From contig NZ_DJDT01000194.1 in NCBI RefSeq assembly GCF_002432345.1, positions 1 to 17,788 of the forward strand: 17,788 nt of DNA. The letters run 5' to 3'. The notes below the pieces were generated by a model. The model saw only the letters and a list, made by a program, of their open reading frames with translations. It did not search any database and was not told the origin of the DNA. The position numbers were made by a program, and so were the translations under genes. Position 1 is the stretch's first letter. Every line of letters starts with the position of its first letter. This DNA comes from Pedobacter sp. UBA5917 (GTDB lineage Bacteria; Bacteroidota; Bacteroidia; Sphingobacteriales; Sphingobacteriaceae). Positions 1 to 7,971 of this stretch are shown here, piece after piece.

Positions 1-448
1 AGCCTGCACCTGGCCTCGGACTTGCCGTTCCGCCGGTTAGATTAATAGAACCACCGGCTTTTATTTTTTTCGATGCATATTTAATTGCTGCAAAAGCACC
101 CCAATACCTTAAATTAAAAAAGGTACGTGCTTCTTCGATATCGGTTTCATTAATGGTATGCAAAGTCAGGTTTTCGCCGGCAGTATATACCAGATGATCG
201 AAAGCTTCAGCCGAGTTGAAGAAATTTTTAATGTTTTCTTCTTTGCTTAGGTCAACCGATATTCCGCTGCAATTTTCGGGTAACGATTTTAATGCTTCAT
301 CAATCCTGTTCTGGTTGCCCGAAACTATAATCACCTTTGCGCCATCGTATGCTGCAGCTTGTGCTGTTGCCAAACCTAAACCAGAGCTTCCGCCCAATAT
401 GATCACCGTTTTGCCTTCCAGTGTAAATTCATTTGCTTTTATTTTCAT
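1..448 (-). CDS. SDR family NAD(P)-dependent oxidoreductase, partial (C-terminus beyond window)
   Basis: Reading the minus strand from the ATG at 448 gives 149 open codons running off the left edge. The protein starts MKIKANEFTLEGKTVIILGG and has the Rossmann glycine motif GGSSGLG at residues 19-25. An acidic residue in a VDLS segment follows the third strand, as is usual for adenine binding, and an LTGG segment occupies the strand where SDRs normally place the catalytic Ser. The YxxxK motif would lie beyond the edge and cannot be checked. The family are cytosolic NAD(P)H-dependent reductases or dehydrogenases; the substrate cannot be told. The gene is divergent from a Crp/Fnr-type regulator 116 bp away, an arrangement typical of a small enzyme controlled by its neighbour. 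Family call is secure, function open. Confidence 0.85.
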   Translation of the reverse strand, partial: MKIKANEFTLEGKTVIILGGSSGLGLATAQAAAYDGAKVIIVSGNQNRIDEALKSLPENCSGISVDLSKEENIKNFFNSAEAFDHLVYTAGENLTLHTINETDIEEARTFFNLRYWGAFAAIKYASKKIKAGGSINLTGGTASPRPGAG

Positions 449-496
449 GATGTTGTAAATTAATATGCAAATTTTAAGATATCTGCTGCCATTCCA

Positions 497-512
497 TTTA
501 CCAATTGGTAAA
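497..512. promoter_or_regulatory. 16-bp perfect palindrome, candidate operator between SDR and Crp/Fnr genes
   Basis: TTTACCAATTGGTAAA is a perfect inverted repeat centred between 504 and 505. It lies between the divergent starts at 448 and 565 and covers the candidate -33 TTGG of the regulator promoter. A dimeric regulator bound here would block that promoter and could affect both genes. The binder is inferred to be the adjacent Crp/Fnr-type protein; the site does not match the classical TGTGA/TTGAT Crp or Fnr half-sites. Confidence 0.55.
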
Positions 513-535
513 ATCGATTATACCTTATATTTTTG
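505..535 (+). promoter_or_regulatory. Bacteroidota-type promoter for the Crp/Fnr regulator
   Basis: TTGG at 505-508 and TATTTTTG at 528-535 fit the Bacteroidota -33 (TTTG/TTG) and -7 (TAnnTTTG) elements with about 20 bp between them. Transcription would begin near 541, about 24 nt before the ATG at 565. The -33 half lies inside the 497-512 palindrome. Confidence 0.5.
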
Positions 536-564
536 TCCGACTTAATTTCTCCTAAATAAATCCA

Positions 565-1134
565 ATGTCAAACCCACTTATCAGTTTTTTAAACCGGTAC
601 CAATCCTTTTCTGTAAAAGAAGAACAACAGATTGGAGCTGCTTTTAAACCCAGACCGTTAAAAGAGGGGGAAGAACTTTCGGAGCCGGGCAATATCTGCA
701 GGGAACTCTTTTTTATTGTAGATGGCGTATTACGGATTGTAATTAGAAACGAAAAAGGAAATGAAGTAACCCATTATTTTTTAAAGGAAAATCAGTTCTG
801 TACTATATTAAACAGCTTTCATAACCAGGTACCGGCCGAAGAATGCATACAGGCGGCATGTAATGCAACAGTTTTCTGTATCAGCAGAACTGCACTTTTA
901 AAACTTTACGAAGAGGTACCTGCACTTCAAAGGCTAATCGACCAGATTACGCAGCAGGCTTTGATCGATAAAATTAATACCCGCAATGCTTATTTAGGTC
1001 AGGATTCGGCAAACAGGTACCGTTTATTTTTGGCAAAACAGGCTGATATTGCACTGCGCGTATCCTTAACCGATGCCGCATCTTATCTGGGTATCACACC
1101 GCAGTCGCTTTCGCGGATCAGAAGACAGCATTAG
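565..1134 (+). CDS. Crp/Fnr family transcriptional regulator
   Basis: The 189-residue protein is a two-domain Crp/Fnr-type regulator. Residues about 25-110 form the cyclic-nucleotide-binding-like beta-roll (LSEPGNICRELFFIVDGVLR, then GNEVTHYFLKENQFC), and residues about 165-188 form a C-terminal helix-turn-helix (VSLTDAASYLGITPQSLSRI). The cAMP-contact pattern of true Crp is not apparent, and the four-cysteine Fnr cluster is absent, so the effector is unknown. Bacteroidota have many such proteins, often beside the one enzyme gene they control. Here the divergent neighbour is an SDR reductase, and a palindrome sits between them. It ends right after the helix-turn-helix, slightly shorter than many family members, with no sign of damage. 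Confidence 0.88.
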   Translation: MSNPLISFLNRYQSFSVKEEQQIGAAFKPRPLKEGEELSEPGNICRELFFIVDGVLRIVIRNEKGNEVTHYFLKENQFCTILNSFHNQVPAEECIQAACNATVFCISRTALLKLYEEVPALQRLIDQITQQALIDKINTRNAYLGQDSANRYRLFLAKQADIALRVSLTDAASYLGITPQSLSRIRRQH

Positions 1135-1250
1135 TTTTTGATGCACAGATTTTTGCCGGTCCGTTAAAATCATCAACAATTAAAACTTTATCACCTTTCC
1201 GGTGTTACATCTTATTGCTAATCACTTAATGGGGAAGGAATTTATACACT

Positions 1251-1619
1251 ATGGGAAAAAAGATATGTTTATTGGAGGATGATGAGGGGATACGTGAGAT
1301 TATCGAAATGATATTGACCGATGAACAGTACGAAGTATACGGTTTCTCAAATGTAAAGGATTTTATGGCCTTTGAAGATAAGGGATCGCAGGATTTATAC
1401 CTGCTTGATGTGCGCTTGCCCGATGGAAGTGGGTTAATGGTTTGCGACGACTTAAAGAATAACGATGCCACTAAAAGCATCCCCATTATGATGATGAGTG
1501 CGCATGCCAGCTTAAACGAAATGAAACATAATTGCAGAGCCGAAGAATTTATTGCCAAGCCATTTGATATTTTCGACCTGCTTAAAAAAGTTGATCAGCA
1601 GTTGAGTAAAAGGAATTAA
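1251..1619 (+). CDS. Single-domain response regulator (receiver only)
   Basis: The 122-residue protein is a CheY-like receiver with no output domain. The acidic pocket is D10/D11, the phospho-acceptor is D53 in LLDVRLPDGSG, the switch Ser is S83 in MMMSAHA, and the conserved lysine is K103 in AKPF. All catalytic residues are present, so it should be phosphorylated by a histidine kinase. No kinase is encoded beside it; the nearest, at 6862, has its own LytTR partner. Stand-alone receivers act as phosphate sinks or relay intermediates, or bind a partner protein. The ATG at 1251 is chosen because the first beta-strand (KKICLLEDD) starts immediately after it. Confidence 0.9.
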   Translation: MGKKICLLEDDEGIREIIEMILTDEQYEVYGFSNVKDFMAFEDKGSQDLYLLDVRLPDGSGLMVCDDLKNNDATKSIPIMMMSAHASLNEMKHNCRAEEFIAKPFDIFDLLKKVDQQLSKRN

Positions 1620-1620
1620 C

Positions 1621-1640
1621 GTATTACATAGTCGTAATAC
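1621..1640. other. Inverted repeat right after the receiver gene
   Basis: GTATTAC at 1621-1627 and GTAATAC at 1634-1640 are perfect 7-bp arms around a 6-nt loop, starting one base after the stop codon at 1617-1619. No U-run follows, so it is a weak terminator at best; it could stabilise the 3' end or bind a protein. The rest of the spacer to 1840 is very AT-rich. Confidence 0.4.
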
Positions 1641-1789
1641 AAACTAAATAATCGTATAGTTTATATTCTAACGGGTTACTTTATCCGTAATATAGTGCTA
1701 TCGGCATAACAATCGCGTTAATATTCTACAATATTATTAGTAATATAAAATTTTAACATCTTAAGAGTGTAAGTAACCCCTATTAGAAG

Positions 1790-1807
1790 TAAACTGTAAC
1801 CAGTTTA
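1790..1807. other. 7-bp stem-loop before the DoxX-like gene
   Basis: TAAACTG, loop TAAC, CAGTTTA forms a perfect 7-bp stem with a 4-nt loop, 33 bp before the chosen ATG at 1841. It could be an operator or a leader hairpin. No recognised riboswitch or RNA family was identified. Confidence 0.35.
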
Positions 1808-1840
1808 TCACCGTATATATTGATACTAAAACCTAAAAAC

Positions 1841-2380
1841 ATGTTGAGTATCAGTGGAAAAACAGAAGCAAGAATTGTGGCCTGGAAGGCACGGAACGGT
1901 ATTAACATTTTGCGTATCTGCCTTGGTATTATATTCATTTGGTTTGGTGTACTTAAATTTTTTCCGGGCATGAGCGCTGCAGAAGAAATCGCGGGCCGTA
2001 CTATTCTTAAACTCACATTCGGATTGGTAAAACCGGCCACATCTATGCCTATACTCGCCATTTGGGAATGTATTATTGGTTTGGGTTTAATGACCAAAGC
2101 ATGGCTCAGACTAACTCTGATTTTATTATATATGCAGATGGCAGGAACATTTCTTCCGCTGATCTTTTTTCCGCACGAGACCTTTCATCATTCGGTACTG
2201 GTACCCACACTGCTCGGGCAGTATATTATTAAAAACTTTGTATTAATTTCTGGTGGGATTTTAATAGGCGCAACCCTTAAAAGTAAAAAACAGGCAAACA
2301 ATCCGTTTTTTGAAAGAAAAGTTGTAAAATCCGATGACCGTTTCGACAGGATTAAACGCATCAGTCTGAAAACGGTTTAA
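1841..2380 (+). CDS. DoxX-like integral membrane protein
   Basis: The protein is 179 residues from the ATG at 1841. An in-frame TTG seven codons upstream (1820) is less likely to be the start. Four hydrophobic segments are visible at about 22-40 (ICLGIIFIWFGVLKFFPGM), 68-85, 88-109 and 127-145, followed by a charged cytoplasmic tail of about 30 residues. The FGVLKFFPG segment and four-helix layout resemble DoxX/YkgB-type (DUF417-like) membrane proteins, whose biochemical role is mostly undefined; some DoxX proteins take part in quinone or thiol redox chemistry. It stands alone on its strand, convergent with a lipoprotein gene. Family assignment is by resemblance only. Confidence 0.65.
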   Translation: MLSISGKTEARIVAWKARNGINILRICLGIIFIWFGVLKFFPGMSAAEEIAGRTILKLTFGLVKPATSMPILAIWECIIGLGLMTKAWLRLTLILLYMQMAGTFLPLIFFPHETFHHSVLVPTLLGQYIIKNFVLISGGILIGATLKSKKQANNPFFERKVVKSDDRFDRIKRISLKTV

Positions 2381-2464
2381 AATATTATTCGTTTATATCA
2401 GATTTTCAAAGCAATATAAAGCGCAGTCTGTTCTTAATTTACCATACGAAAAACATTTTATAAA

Positions 2465-2498
2465 GCAGAATTGCATAAGCAAGTTCTGCATTATTTTT
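2465..2498 (+). terminator. Intrinsic terminator between convergent genes
   Basis: GCAGAA (2465-2470) pairs with TTCTGC (2484-2489). Inside it TTGC (2471-2474) pairs with GCAA (2479-2482), with a single bulged G at 2483 and an ATAA loop. ATTATTTTT follows at 2490-2498. It lies between the stops at 2380 (+) and 2519 (-). An A-rich stretch on the other side suggests it could also serve the minus-strand lipoprotein gene. Confidence 0.7.
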
Positions 2499-2518
2499 AA
2501 CATCAATTAAATTATTGG

Positions 2519-3157
2519 TTAAGACTTCAGTTCCATAATATAAATGTAACCTTGTGCAGAATTGAATTGCACATTAACCACATAATTTTTGCCATTGTTT
2601 TTAAAGGCATATACCGCAAAAGGTTCGTCATCTGATAAACCAACAGAGCGGTGTTTGCCTGTCCATAGGTTTTCTTTTAGCTTTTTCCTTAAAGCCTCAT
2701 TGGCAGTTTCGTTAGGCGGGAATGCTCCTTTGTATATTTCTTTTGCACCTATTTTGGTAATATACCCAGTGATGTTTTTTTCGAACAAACTTTTGCTAAA
2801 ATTTTGTCCATCTACATTTTCAAAAACCAATACGCCAAGTTTTCCATTTGTGGTATATACATCCTTACCGGTATAATTTTCCATTTTTTCGTTTTCAAAA
2901 ACTTCCGATAGGCCATCTTTTTCGTTTAAAACCTTAAATTCCTTAGAAGGTTTAAAAAATGGGAAATTGCCGGGTTCTTTTGCTTCTGGAATATCTTTCC
3001 AATCAATGGTGGTGGCAGTTACGCTTCCGTTAACTTTAGGCTGTTCGACCGCTGCTGTAGGGATACTGTCTTTAGTATTTTCTTCTGTTTTCTTTTCCCT
3101 GCTGTTGCAGGATGCGAGGGCTACTCCAAGGGCGAGCGCAATTGCTGTTTTTTTCAT
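2519..3157 (-). CDS. Hypothetical lipoprotein
   Basis: The 212-residue protein has a lipoprotein signal peptide: KK at the N-terminus, a hydrophobic core AIALALGVALAS, and a lipobox ending in C17 (LASC). After the cysteine comes a charged, low-complexity linker (REKKTEENTKD) and then a soluble domain from about residue 50 with mixed alpha/beta character (LGVLVFENVDG, KNYVVNVQFNSAQGYIYIMEL). No known enzyme motif is visible. The charged residues just after the cysteine may act as a Bacteroidota surface-export signal, but no exact consensus match is claimed. It is convergent with the DoxX-like gene and has no operon partner. Function unknown. Confidence 0.75.
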   Translation of the reverse strand: MKKTAIALALGVALASCNSREKKTEENTKDSIPTAAVEQPKVNGSVTATTIDWKDIPEAKEPGNFPFFKPSKEFKVLNEKDGLSEVFENEKMENYTGKDVYTTNGKLGVLVFENVDGQNFSKSLFEKNITGYITKIGAKEIYKGAFPPNETANEALRKKLKENLWTGKHRSVGLSDDEPFAVYAFKNNGKNYVVNVQFNSAQGYIYIMELKS

Positions 3158-3359
3158 TGAGCTTTTAGGGTTGATTACGTTTTAGAATCATTTTAATTTT
3201 CCGCTTTCTGTATATTCAAAAATGATGCCCCGATTAAACAGGAGGCGATAATTGATTTTAGCATATTCTTATGACACATTTTTATTAAAAATTTGTTCAG
3301 TTTGTATATCCCACAGGCCAAAACCTGTTTGACCATCAACATAATTTTAAAAACGAAAA

Positions 3360-4154
3360 ATGGATTTACAATTAAAGAATAAAACAGCTTTTATAAGCGG
3401 CTCTACCGCAGGTATTGGATTCGCAATTGCCGAAAGTTTATTAAAAGAGGGTGTAACGGTAATTATCAATGGCCGCTCGCAAGACAGTGTAAACGATGCG
3501 GTGAAAGAGTTGGAAAAAATTGCGGGTAAAGGAACCGTTTCGGGCATTGCAGCCGATTTTTCTAAAGCAGAAGAAGTAAACAATCTGATTGCACAGCTAC
3601 CCGAAATTGATATCCTGATTAACAATGCGGGTATTTTCGAACCCAAAGCTTTCGAAGAAATCAGTGACGAAGATTGGTTCAGGTTTTTTGAGGTGAACGT
3701 AATGAGCGGTATCCGTTTATCGCGTCAGTTATTCCCGAAAATGTTAAAGAAAAACTGGGGACGGATTATTTTTATTTCGAGCGAATCGGCAGTATTTATT
3801 CCTGATGAAATGATCCATTACGGTTTAACTAAAACAGCACAGCTGGCGGTTAGCCGTGGTTTGGCCGAATTAACAAAAGGAACTGAGGTAACTGTAAATT
3901 CAATTTTGCCCGGTCCAACCAAATCAAAAGGTGTGGGCGGTTTTATCGAAGATTTAGCTAAAAAAGGAAACATTAGTATTGCAGAAGTAGAGACCGATTT
4001 CTTTAAAAATATGCGACCAACTTCATTGTTGCAACGTTTTCTGGATGTGAGCGAAATTGCAAATGCGGTAACGTTTTATTCGAGTCCTCTGGCTTCGGGC
4101 ACCAATGGTGCATCTATCAGGGTAGAGGGCGGTTTGGTGAGATCGATATTGTAG
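3360..4154 (+). CDS. Classical SDR family oxidoreductase
   Basis: This 264-residue protein is a classical short-chain dehydrogenase/reductase. It has the cofactor motif SGSTAGIG at 13-20, NNAG at 88-91, and the catalytic set S141, Y154 and K158 (HYGLTKTA). NGR after the second strand (residues 37-39) suggests NADP(H) preference. The PGPTKSKGVGGFIEDLAKKGN segment after strand six is the usual substrate loop. It ends with VEGGL, the common SDR C-terminal motif. It is monocistronic, with a hairpin-repeat spacer downstream. It is one of four SDR-type genes in the window. The substrate cannot be deduced; 3-oxoacyl-ACP reductase-like annotation would be over-interpretation. Confidence 0.9.
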   Translation: MDLQLKNKTAFISGSTAGIGFAIAESLLKEGVTVIINGRSQDSVNDAVKELEKIAGKGTVSGIAADFSKAEEVNNLIAQLPEIDILINNAGIFEPKAFEEISDEDWFRFFEVNVMSGIRLSRQLFPKMLKKNWGRIIFISSESAVFIPDEMIHYGLTKTAQLAVSRGLAELTKGTEVTVNSILPGPTKSKGVGGFIEDLAKKGNISIAEVETDFFKNMRPTSLLQRFLDVSEIANAVTFYSSPLASGTNGASIRVEGGLVRSIL

Positions 4155-4157
4155 TAG

Positions 4158-4290
4158 AATGGCATTCTGAGCGTAGCTTGTAAGGATTCTTCAGCTACGT
4201 TCAGGATGATATAATCATATTCGTTTTCCGTGCATCCGTGGCTAATTTTTAACCACAGCGTGCAGACAAAGATCCTTCGCTGCGCTCAGG
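4158..4290. repeat. Intergenic hairpin-repeat remnants between convergent genes
   Basis: Arms at 4164-4178 and 4193-4207 form a 15-bp inverted repeat with two mismatches (ATTCTGAGCGTAGCT against AGCTACGTTCAGGAT). Next come a GTGG/CCAC-type element near 4238-4256 and a second degenerate half-repeat near 4270-4296 (ATCCTTCGCTGCGCTCAGGA). These look like decayed copies of dispersed Bacteroidota intergenic repeats. The stretch lies between the 3' ends of two converging genes, where such a hairpin may help end transcription. Confidence 0.6.
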
Positions 4291-4328
4291 ATTGACAGAT
4301 TAAGCGTAAGGGAGAGATCCAGGCAAAT

Positions 4329-5009
4329 TTAATCTTTCACAAAAACACGGTTAATCATTTTATTTCCGAGAACAAGTTGTGCCGAATCTTTTAAGATTGG
4401 TTTGAAATGTTTATAAGTTAAATCACTCAGGTAGGCCACTGCATGCTGTTGAAGGTTAAGATTTAAATACATAATCTGATTTTCTGTTTCAAAATTCAAA
4501 AGGCTATAAAAATTGCCATTCACCCTCATTTGGTTAATGGTGTTTTTCCTTAAACGCATGGTTGCGTTACCATTCAAAGTCAGGTTTAAACTGTCCAGAT
4601 TCCAATTATGTAGTAAAATCGAATTGCCGTCGGCCGTAATTGATTTAATTGTTGGTGCAGAAATCATGAGGCCTACCGGCAGGTTATCTGCAAAACGCAA
4701 TTGGTTATTACCCATTACCGCAAAACTAACAAAAAGTGTATCACCCTTTAGGCTGGTTTTTAGAAAGCTTTTTCTGTTGTTCAATACTTTTATTTCGGTT
4801 TTATTGTCTTGTTGAAATTTTATCGAATAAGCATTTCCTCCTTTTATTTTTAAATGATTAAAGGGTTGCAGACTAACTGTTCCGTAATTTTTTAAAGGAT
4901 TGTTCCGGTTTATTTTAAGATAGATATTTCTGAGCAGTATATCAAAAATAACGATGCCACCGAGGAGTATAATAATCAGCCCCAGGAGTATTTTATTGCT
5001 GTTTCTCAT
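4329..5009 (-). CDS. Membrane-anchored beta-rich protein (DUF2807-like)
   Basis: The 226-residue protein has one N-terminal hydrophobic segment (about 7-26, ILLGLIIILLGGIVIFDILL) and then an extracytoplasmic region of short repeating strands (IKSITADGNSILLHNWNLDSLNLTLNGNATMRL and on). The GNA/GNS turns and SLNLTLNGNA pattern resemble the beta-helical putative auto-transporter adhesin head domain (DUF2807/GIN), though the match is by eye. No C-terminal barrel is visible, so it probably stays attached to the inner membrane facing the periplasm. It is the last gene of the ABC ATPase/permease operon, 21 bp after the permease, which suggests an accessory role in that transporter. Function otherwise unknown. 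Confidence 0.7.
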   Translation of the reverse strand: MRNSNKILLGLIIILLGGIVIFDILLRNIYLKINRNNPLKNYGTVSLQPFNHLKIKGGNAYSIKFQQDNKTEIKVLNNRKSFLKTSLKGDTLFVSFAVMGNNQLRFADNLPVGLMISAPTIKSITADGNSILLHNWNLDSLNLTLNGNATMRLRKNTINQMRVNGNFYSLLNFETENQIMYLNLNLQQHAVAYLSDLTYKHFKPILKDSAQLVLGNKMINRVFVKD

Positions 5010-5030
5010 TTTATTAATAATTATAGATGG

Positions 5031-5795
5031 CTAAAGTTCTTTTTCCTTAATTCTGAGCCAGGTAATAAGCCATAAGGTTACAGGTACAACAAACCAGAGC
5101 AAAATGCACGAAATGTATGTCATCATCGTTGTAGACTGGACATAGATATTATCGCCGTCATAGGCGAACTGAAAACTATCTAAAGGAACATTTGCATTTA
5201 TATCCACCTCACCCGTAATTAATTTGAGTAATAATTCGTTGCCATTAAATGCTGCAAAGAATAAAGCCATGGTAATCAGTATCGTTTTAAAAAATTGGCT
5301 CTTGTTGAAGTATACCGAACCAAGCAGCACAATGGACTGGAATATGATGTACACAAATACAAATTGGTAGAAACTGTTTTTCATCAAATCTAAGCTTGCC
5401 CACTGGGTGGCTTCGGCTCCAAATGCCAGTAACATGAGCGCCTTAACCACATAAAATATCCCAAAGTAAACGACCAGATAAGCCACTATTCCGTAAAACA
5501 GGGCAACAACCAGTTTAGTTAAGGCCGAAGCGGGCAGGATGAGCAACCAGATTCCTTTTTGCTTATTGCCAAGGTCTTTTAAAATGGTCGACATAAATAA
5601 TATACCTCCTGTAAAAAGCATCAACAAAAATATACCCTTAGTGGTATCGCCGTTAAAACTGGTACGCCAACGCCACGTTAGTAAAAATAAAAAGGCAAGT
5701 ATACCTGCCAGGGCCAATGCGCCAATTAACCAGGCTTTTCGGTTTTCGAACCATTGTCTTTTTAAGAGTAAGATGAAATGTTTGGCACTTATCAT
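5031..5795 (-). CDS. ABC transporter permease
   Basis: The 254-residue protein has about six hydrophobic segments (roughly 22-40, 54-72, 95-125, 142-161, 168-186 and 224-247), preceded by an amphipathic N-terminus (FILLLKRQWFENRK) typical of ABC-2-type permeases in Bacteroidota and Firmicutes. A hydrophilic loop at about 190-222 lies between the last two segments and would face outside. It begins 4 bp after the ATPase stop, so the two are almost certainly translated together as an ABC exporter or ABC-type signalling complex. The transported substrate is unknown; relatives are often linked to antimicrobial peptide resistance or envelope maintenance. Confidence 0.85.
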   Translation of the reverse strand: MISAKHFILLLKRQWFENRKAWLIGALALAGILAFLFLLTWRWRTSFNGDTTKGIFLLMLFTGGILFMSTILKDLGNKQKGIWLLILPASALTKLVVALFYGIVAYLVVYFGIFYVVKALMLLAFGAEATQWASLDLMKNSFYQFVFVYIIFQSIVLLGSVYFNKSQFFKTILITMALFFAAFNGNELLLKLITGEVDINANVPLDSFQFAYDGDNIYVQSTTMMTYISCILLWFVVPVTLWLITWLRIKEKEL

Positions 5796-5799
5796 GTAG

Positions 5800-6639
5800 T
5801 TACAGGGTTTTGTTAAAAATGGTGTTTAATAGTGTCGGCTGATGTAATGTGGCATTAAATAAAATTTCAAGATCGATATAACTTTTACTTTGGTTATTGT
5901 TAATGCACATGGCCATTAAACCATTCGGGGTTTGTTCTTCGTACAAAATAGTTTCGTTGCCTAGCTCACTCTTTTTGCAAAAAAATAGCCTTTCGGCTAT
6001 CTGTTCTTTTTCGGTGTGGAGTAATATTTTACTATTATCCATGATGATTACCGAACTGATCAGATCATCTAAATCCCTCACCTGGTGTGTAGAGAGTAGA
6101 ATAATTTTATCGGCTTTACCCGCATTGGTCATTATTTTACGGAACTGTACCTTTGATGGAATATCGAGTCCGTTGGTTGGTTCGTCCATAACTAATAAAC
6201 GCGTATTCGCTGCTAGGCCAAAAGCGATAAATGTTTTCTTTTTTTGTCCGAAAGAGAGTTTATCCAAATCAGCTTTTGCATCGATATTAAACTCGTTGAG
6301 GTATTGGTAAAATTCTGTCCGGTTAAAAGATGGGTAAAAAGGAGCATAGATATTCAAAAAGTGTACAATACTTAAAGGCGGCAGGTAACATTCTTCCGGA
6401 ATAAAGAATAATTGCTCTAAAAAGCTCTGTTCACGTTTGTGTGGCTGTAAATGATTAACCGTACAGGTACCTTCGAAAGGAAAAAGCAAACCGGTTATGG
6501 TTTTCATTAAAGTAGATTTGCCCGCACCATTTTTACCCAACAAGCCATAAATACTTCCCGCTGCCAGTTCGAGATCCAGGCCATTAAAAAGCACTTTGCT
6601 TTTGTGATAACGGAAACTTAATTTTTCAATCTTGATCAT
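5800..6639 (-). CDS. ABC transporter ATP-binding protein
   Basis: The 279-residue protein starts at the ATG at 6639 (MIKIEKLSFRY), where the family's first strand begins; an in-frame ATG 17 codons upstream would add an unrelated extension. It shows Walker A GKNGAGKS (35-42), signature LSFGQ (128-132), Walker B LLVMDE with E153 as catalytic base, D-loop NGLD (156-159) and H-loop H185. The Q-loop position reads IPEE, so the usual glutamine is replaced by glutamate, as in several ABC-2-type drug or peptide exporters. A C-terminal tail of about 75 residues has no clear domain. It heads the minus-strand operon with the permease and the beta-rich protein, and is divergent from the LytS/LytTR genes, a plausible regulatory link. 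Confidence 0.92.
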   Translation of the reverse strand: MIKIEKLSFRYHKSKVLFNGLDLELAAGSIYGLLGKNGAGKSTLMKTITGLLFPFEGTCTVNHLQPHKREQSFLEQLFFIPEECYLPPLSIVHFLNIYAPFYPSFNRTEFYQYLNEFNIDAKADLDKLSFGQKKKTFIAFGLAANTRLLVMDEPTNGLDIPSKVQFRKIMTNAGKADKIILLSTHQVRDLDDLISSVIIMDNSKILLHTEKEQIAERLFFCKKSELGNETILYEEQTPNGLMAMCINNNQSKSYIDLEILFNATLHQPTLLNTIFNKTL

Positions 6640-6861
6640 ATCTCTTATCGGTTTCTGCACAAATGAAAGAAGAAGTAACCGGTGGCTCAAAGCAACTCGA
6701 CATATAGTTAAAACAATTAGCCCAGACGCTGTTTTTTATCAACCAGGCAATATATTGAACAGATTTTGTGCCGTTGGCAAAAAAACAATAACGATCGGGA
6801 AATATTGGCTGTTGGTCTGAATTATTGGTCAATTTAGTTTGATAAAACAGATATTAGTAAA

Positions 6862-7971
6862 ATGAATTTCGAAACATTAATACAGAAGATATACCATAAT
6901 CCTAAGTTGCGTGTGCTTGCGCATGTGGGTTTCTGGGTGTTTCAGCTGTTGTTAAACTGGTACATGACCAATATTTCGTTTAATACATTTAACAGGTTCG
7001 ATCAGGTTATACTTTTTCAGCTTTCGCTTACCGGCACGCTAAATTTGATGCTGTTTTATTACCCGCTGGCATATTTTGTATTACCTCAAATAAGCAATGG
7101 GAAATATATAAGTGGTTTTTTGCTATTGGTTTTGCAGGTGTTTTTATATGCCGCTGTTAATGCCATTGGCGAAGAAACTGTTTTAACCCATTGCGAAAGT
7201 TGCATGTTACAGATCAAACAAAGCCAAACCGGATACTATCAGTTTTTAAAAGGATTTTGGTTAAACAGGGTTTTGGCCAAGGTACTTTCGCTGGGTACTG
7301 TTTTTGGACTTGTTTTTACAATCAGCACGCCGCTGGCCATCAAAATTGCGTTAGGTGCTTTCAGGAAACAGATCAGGGCTATACAACTGGCCAAAGAAAA
7401 CGTAGAACTTGAATTTAACTTTCTTAAATCGCAGGTAAATCCACATTTCCTGTTTAATACGCTCAATAATATTTACGGTTTAATTTTGGGTGGAAAGCCC
7501 GATCGTTCTGCCGAACTGGTTAGCCGGTTATCATCTTTATTACGTTATATTTTGTACGAATCGAACCATCAGAGCATGCCTTTATCAAAAGAAATAAACC
7601 TGATTAAAGATTATATTGAACTGGAAAAAGTAAGGCTTAATTTTACCCGGGTAAGTTTTAGCGAAAATTTAGATGCACAGTCTTATCAAATTGCGCCGCT
7701 ACTGCTGATGCCGCTTATAGAGAATGCATTTAAATTTTGTGCAGATGATGCTTCCTCGCACATCAATATTAATATCGATGTTTTAAATGGAAAGTTTTAT
7801 TTAAAAATAGAAAACACGGTCGATTTTAACCGTGAGGGAAATACCAATGGGGGTATAGGTCTGGCCAACTTTAATAAACGCTTATCACTGTATTATCCTG
7901 GCCGTTATCAGTACAGGGCGGGAAGGGAAGATGAATTGTATGTTGTACATTTAACCATTAACCTGTTATGA
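6862..7971 (+). CDS. LytS/YpdA-type sensor histidine kinase
   Basis: The 369-residue kinase has four hydrophobic segments (about 18-38, 50-72, 83-102 and 139-163) with a loop at about 103-138 that contains CESC, two cysteines three residues apart. A coiled linker follows, then the His_kinase (PF06580-type) domain with H195 in NPHFLFNTLNNIY. The ATPase part has the N-box LIENAFKF (N288) and a G-box NGGIGLANFNKRL (329-341). It overlaps the next gene by 4 bp (ATGA), so kinase and LytTR regulator are a two-component pair. The signal is unknown; the membrane region suggests sensing within or near the membrane. The gene is divergent from an ABC exporter operon. Confidence 0.93.
   Translation: MNFETLIQKIYHNPKLRVLAHVGFWVFQLLLNWYMTNISFNTFNRFDQVILFQLSLTGTLNLMLFYYPLAYFVLPQISNGKYISGFLLLVLQVFLYAAVNAIGEETVLTHCESCMLQIKQSQTGYYQFLKGFWLNRVLAKVLSLGTVFGLVFTISTPLAIKIALGAFRKQIRAIQLAKENVELEFNFLKSQVNPHFLFNTLNNIYGLILGGKPDRSAELVSRLSSLLRYILYESNHQSMPLSKEINLIKDYIELEKVRLNFTRVSFSENLDAQSYQIAPLLLMPLIENAFKFCADDASSHININIDVLNGKFYLKIENTVDFNREGNTNGGIGLANFNKRLSLYYPGRYQYRAGREDELYVVHLTINLL

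Noticed and set aside
3313..3328. ACAGG/CCTGT inverted repeat before the SDR at 3360 as an operator.
   Set aside because: The arms are only 5 bp and no regulator is adjacent.
6640..6690. Upstream ATG for the ABC ATPase at 6690.
   Set aside because: The 17 extra residues (MSHRLLLLSFVQKPIRD) precede the normal first strand MIKIEKLSFRY and add nothing family-like.
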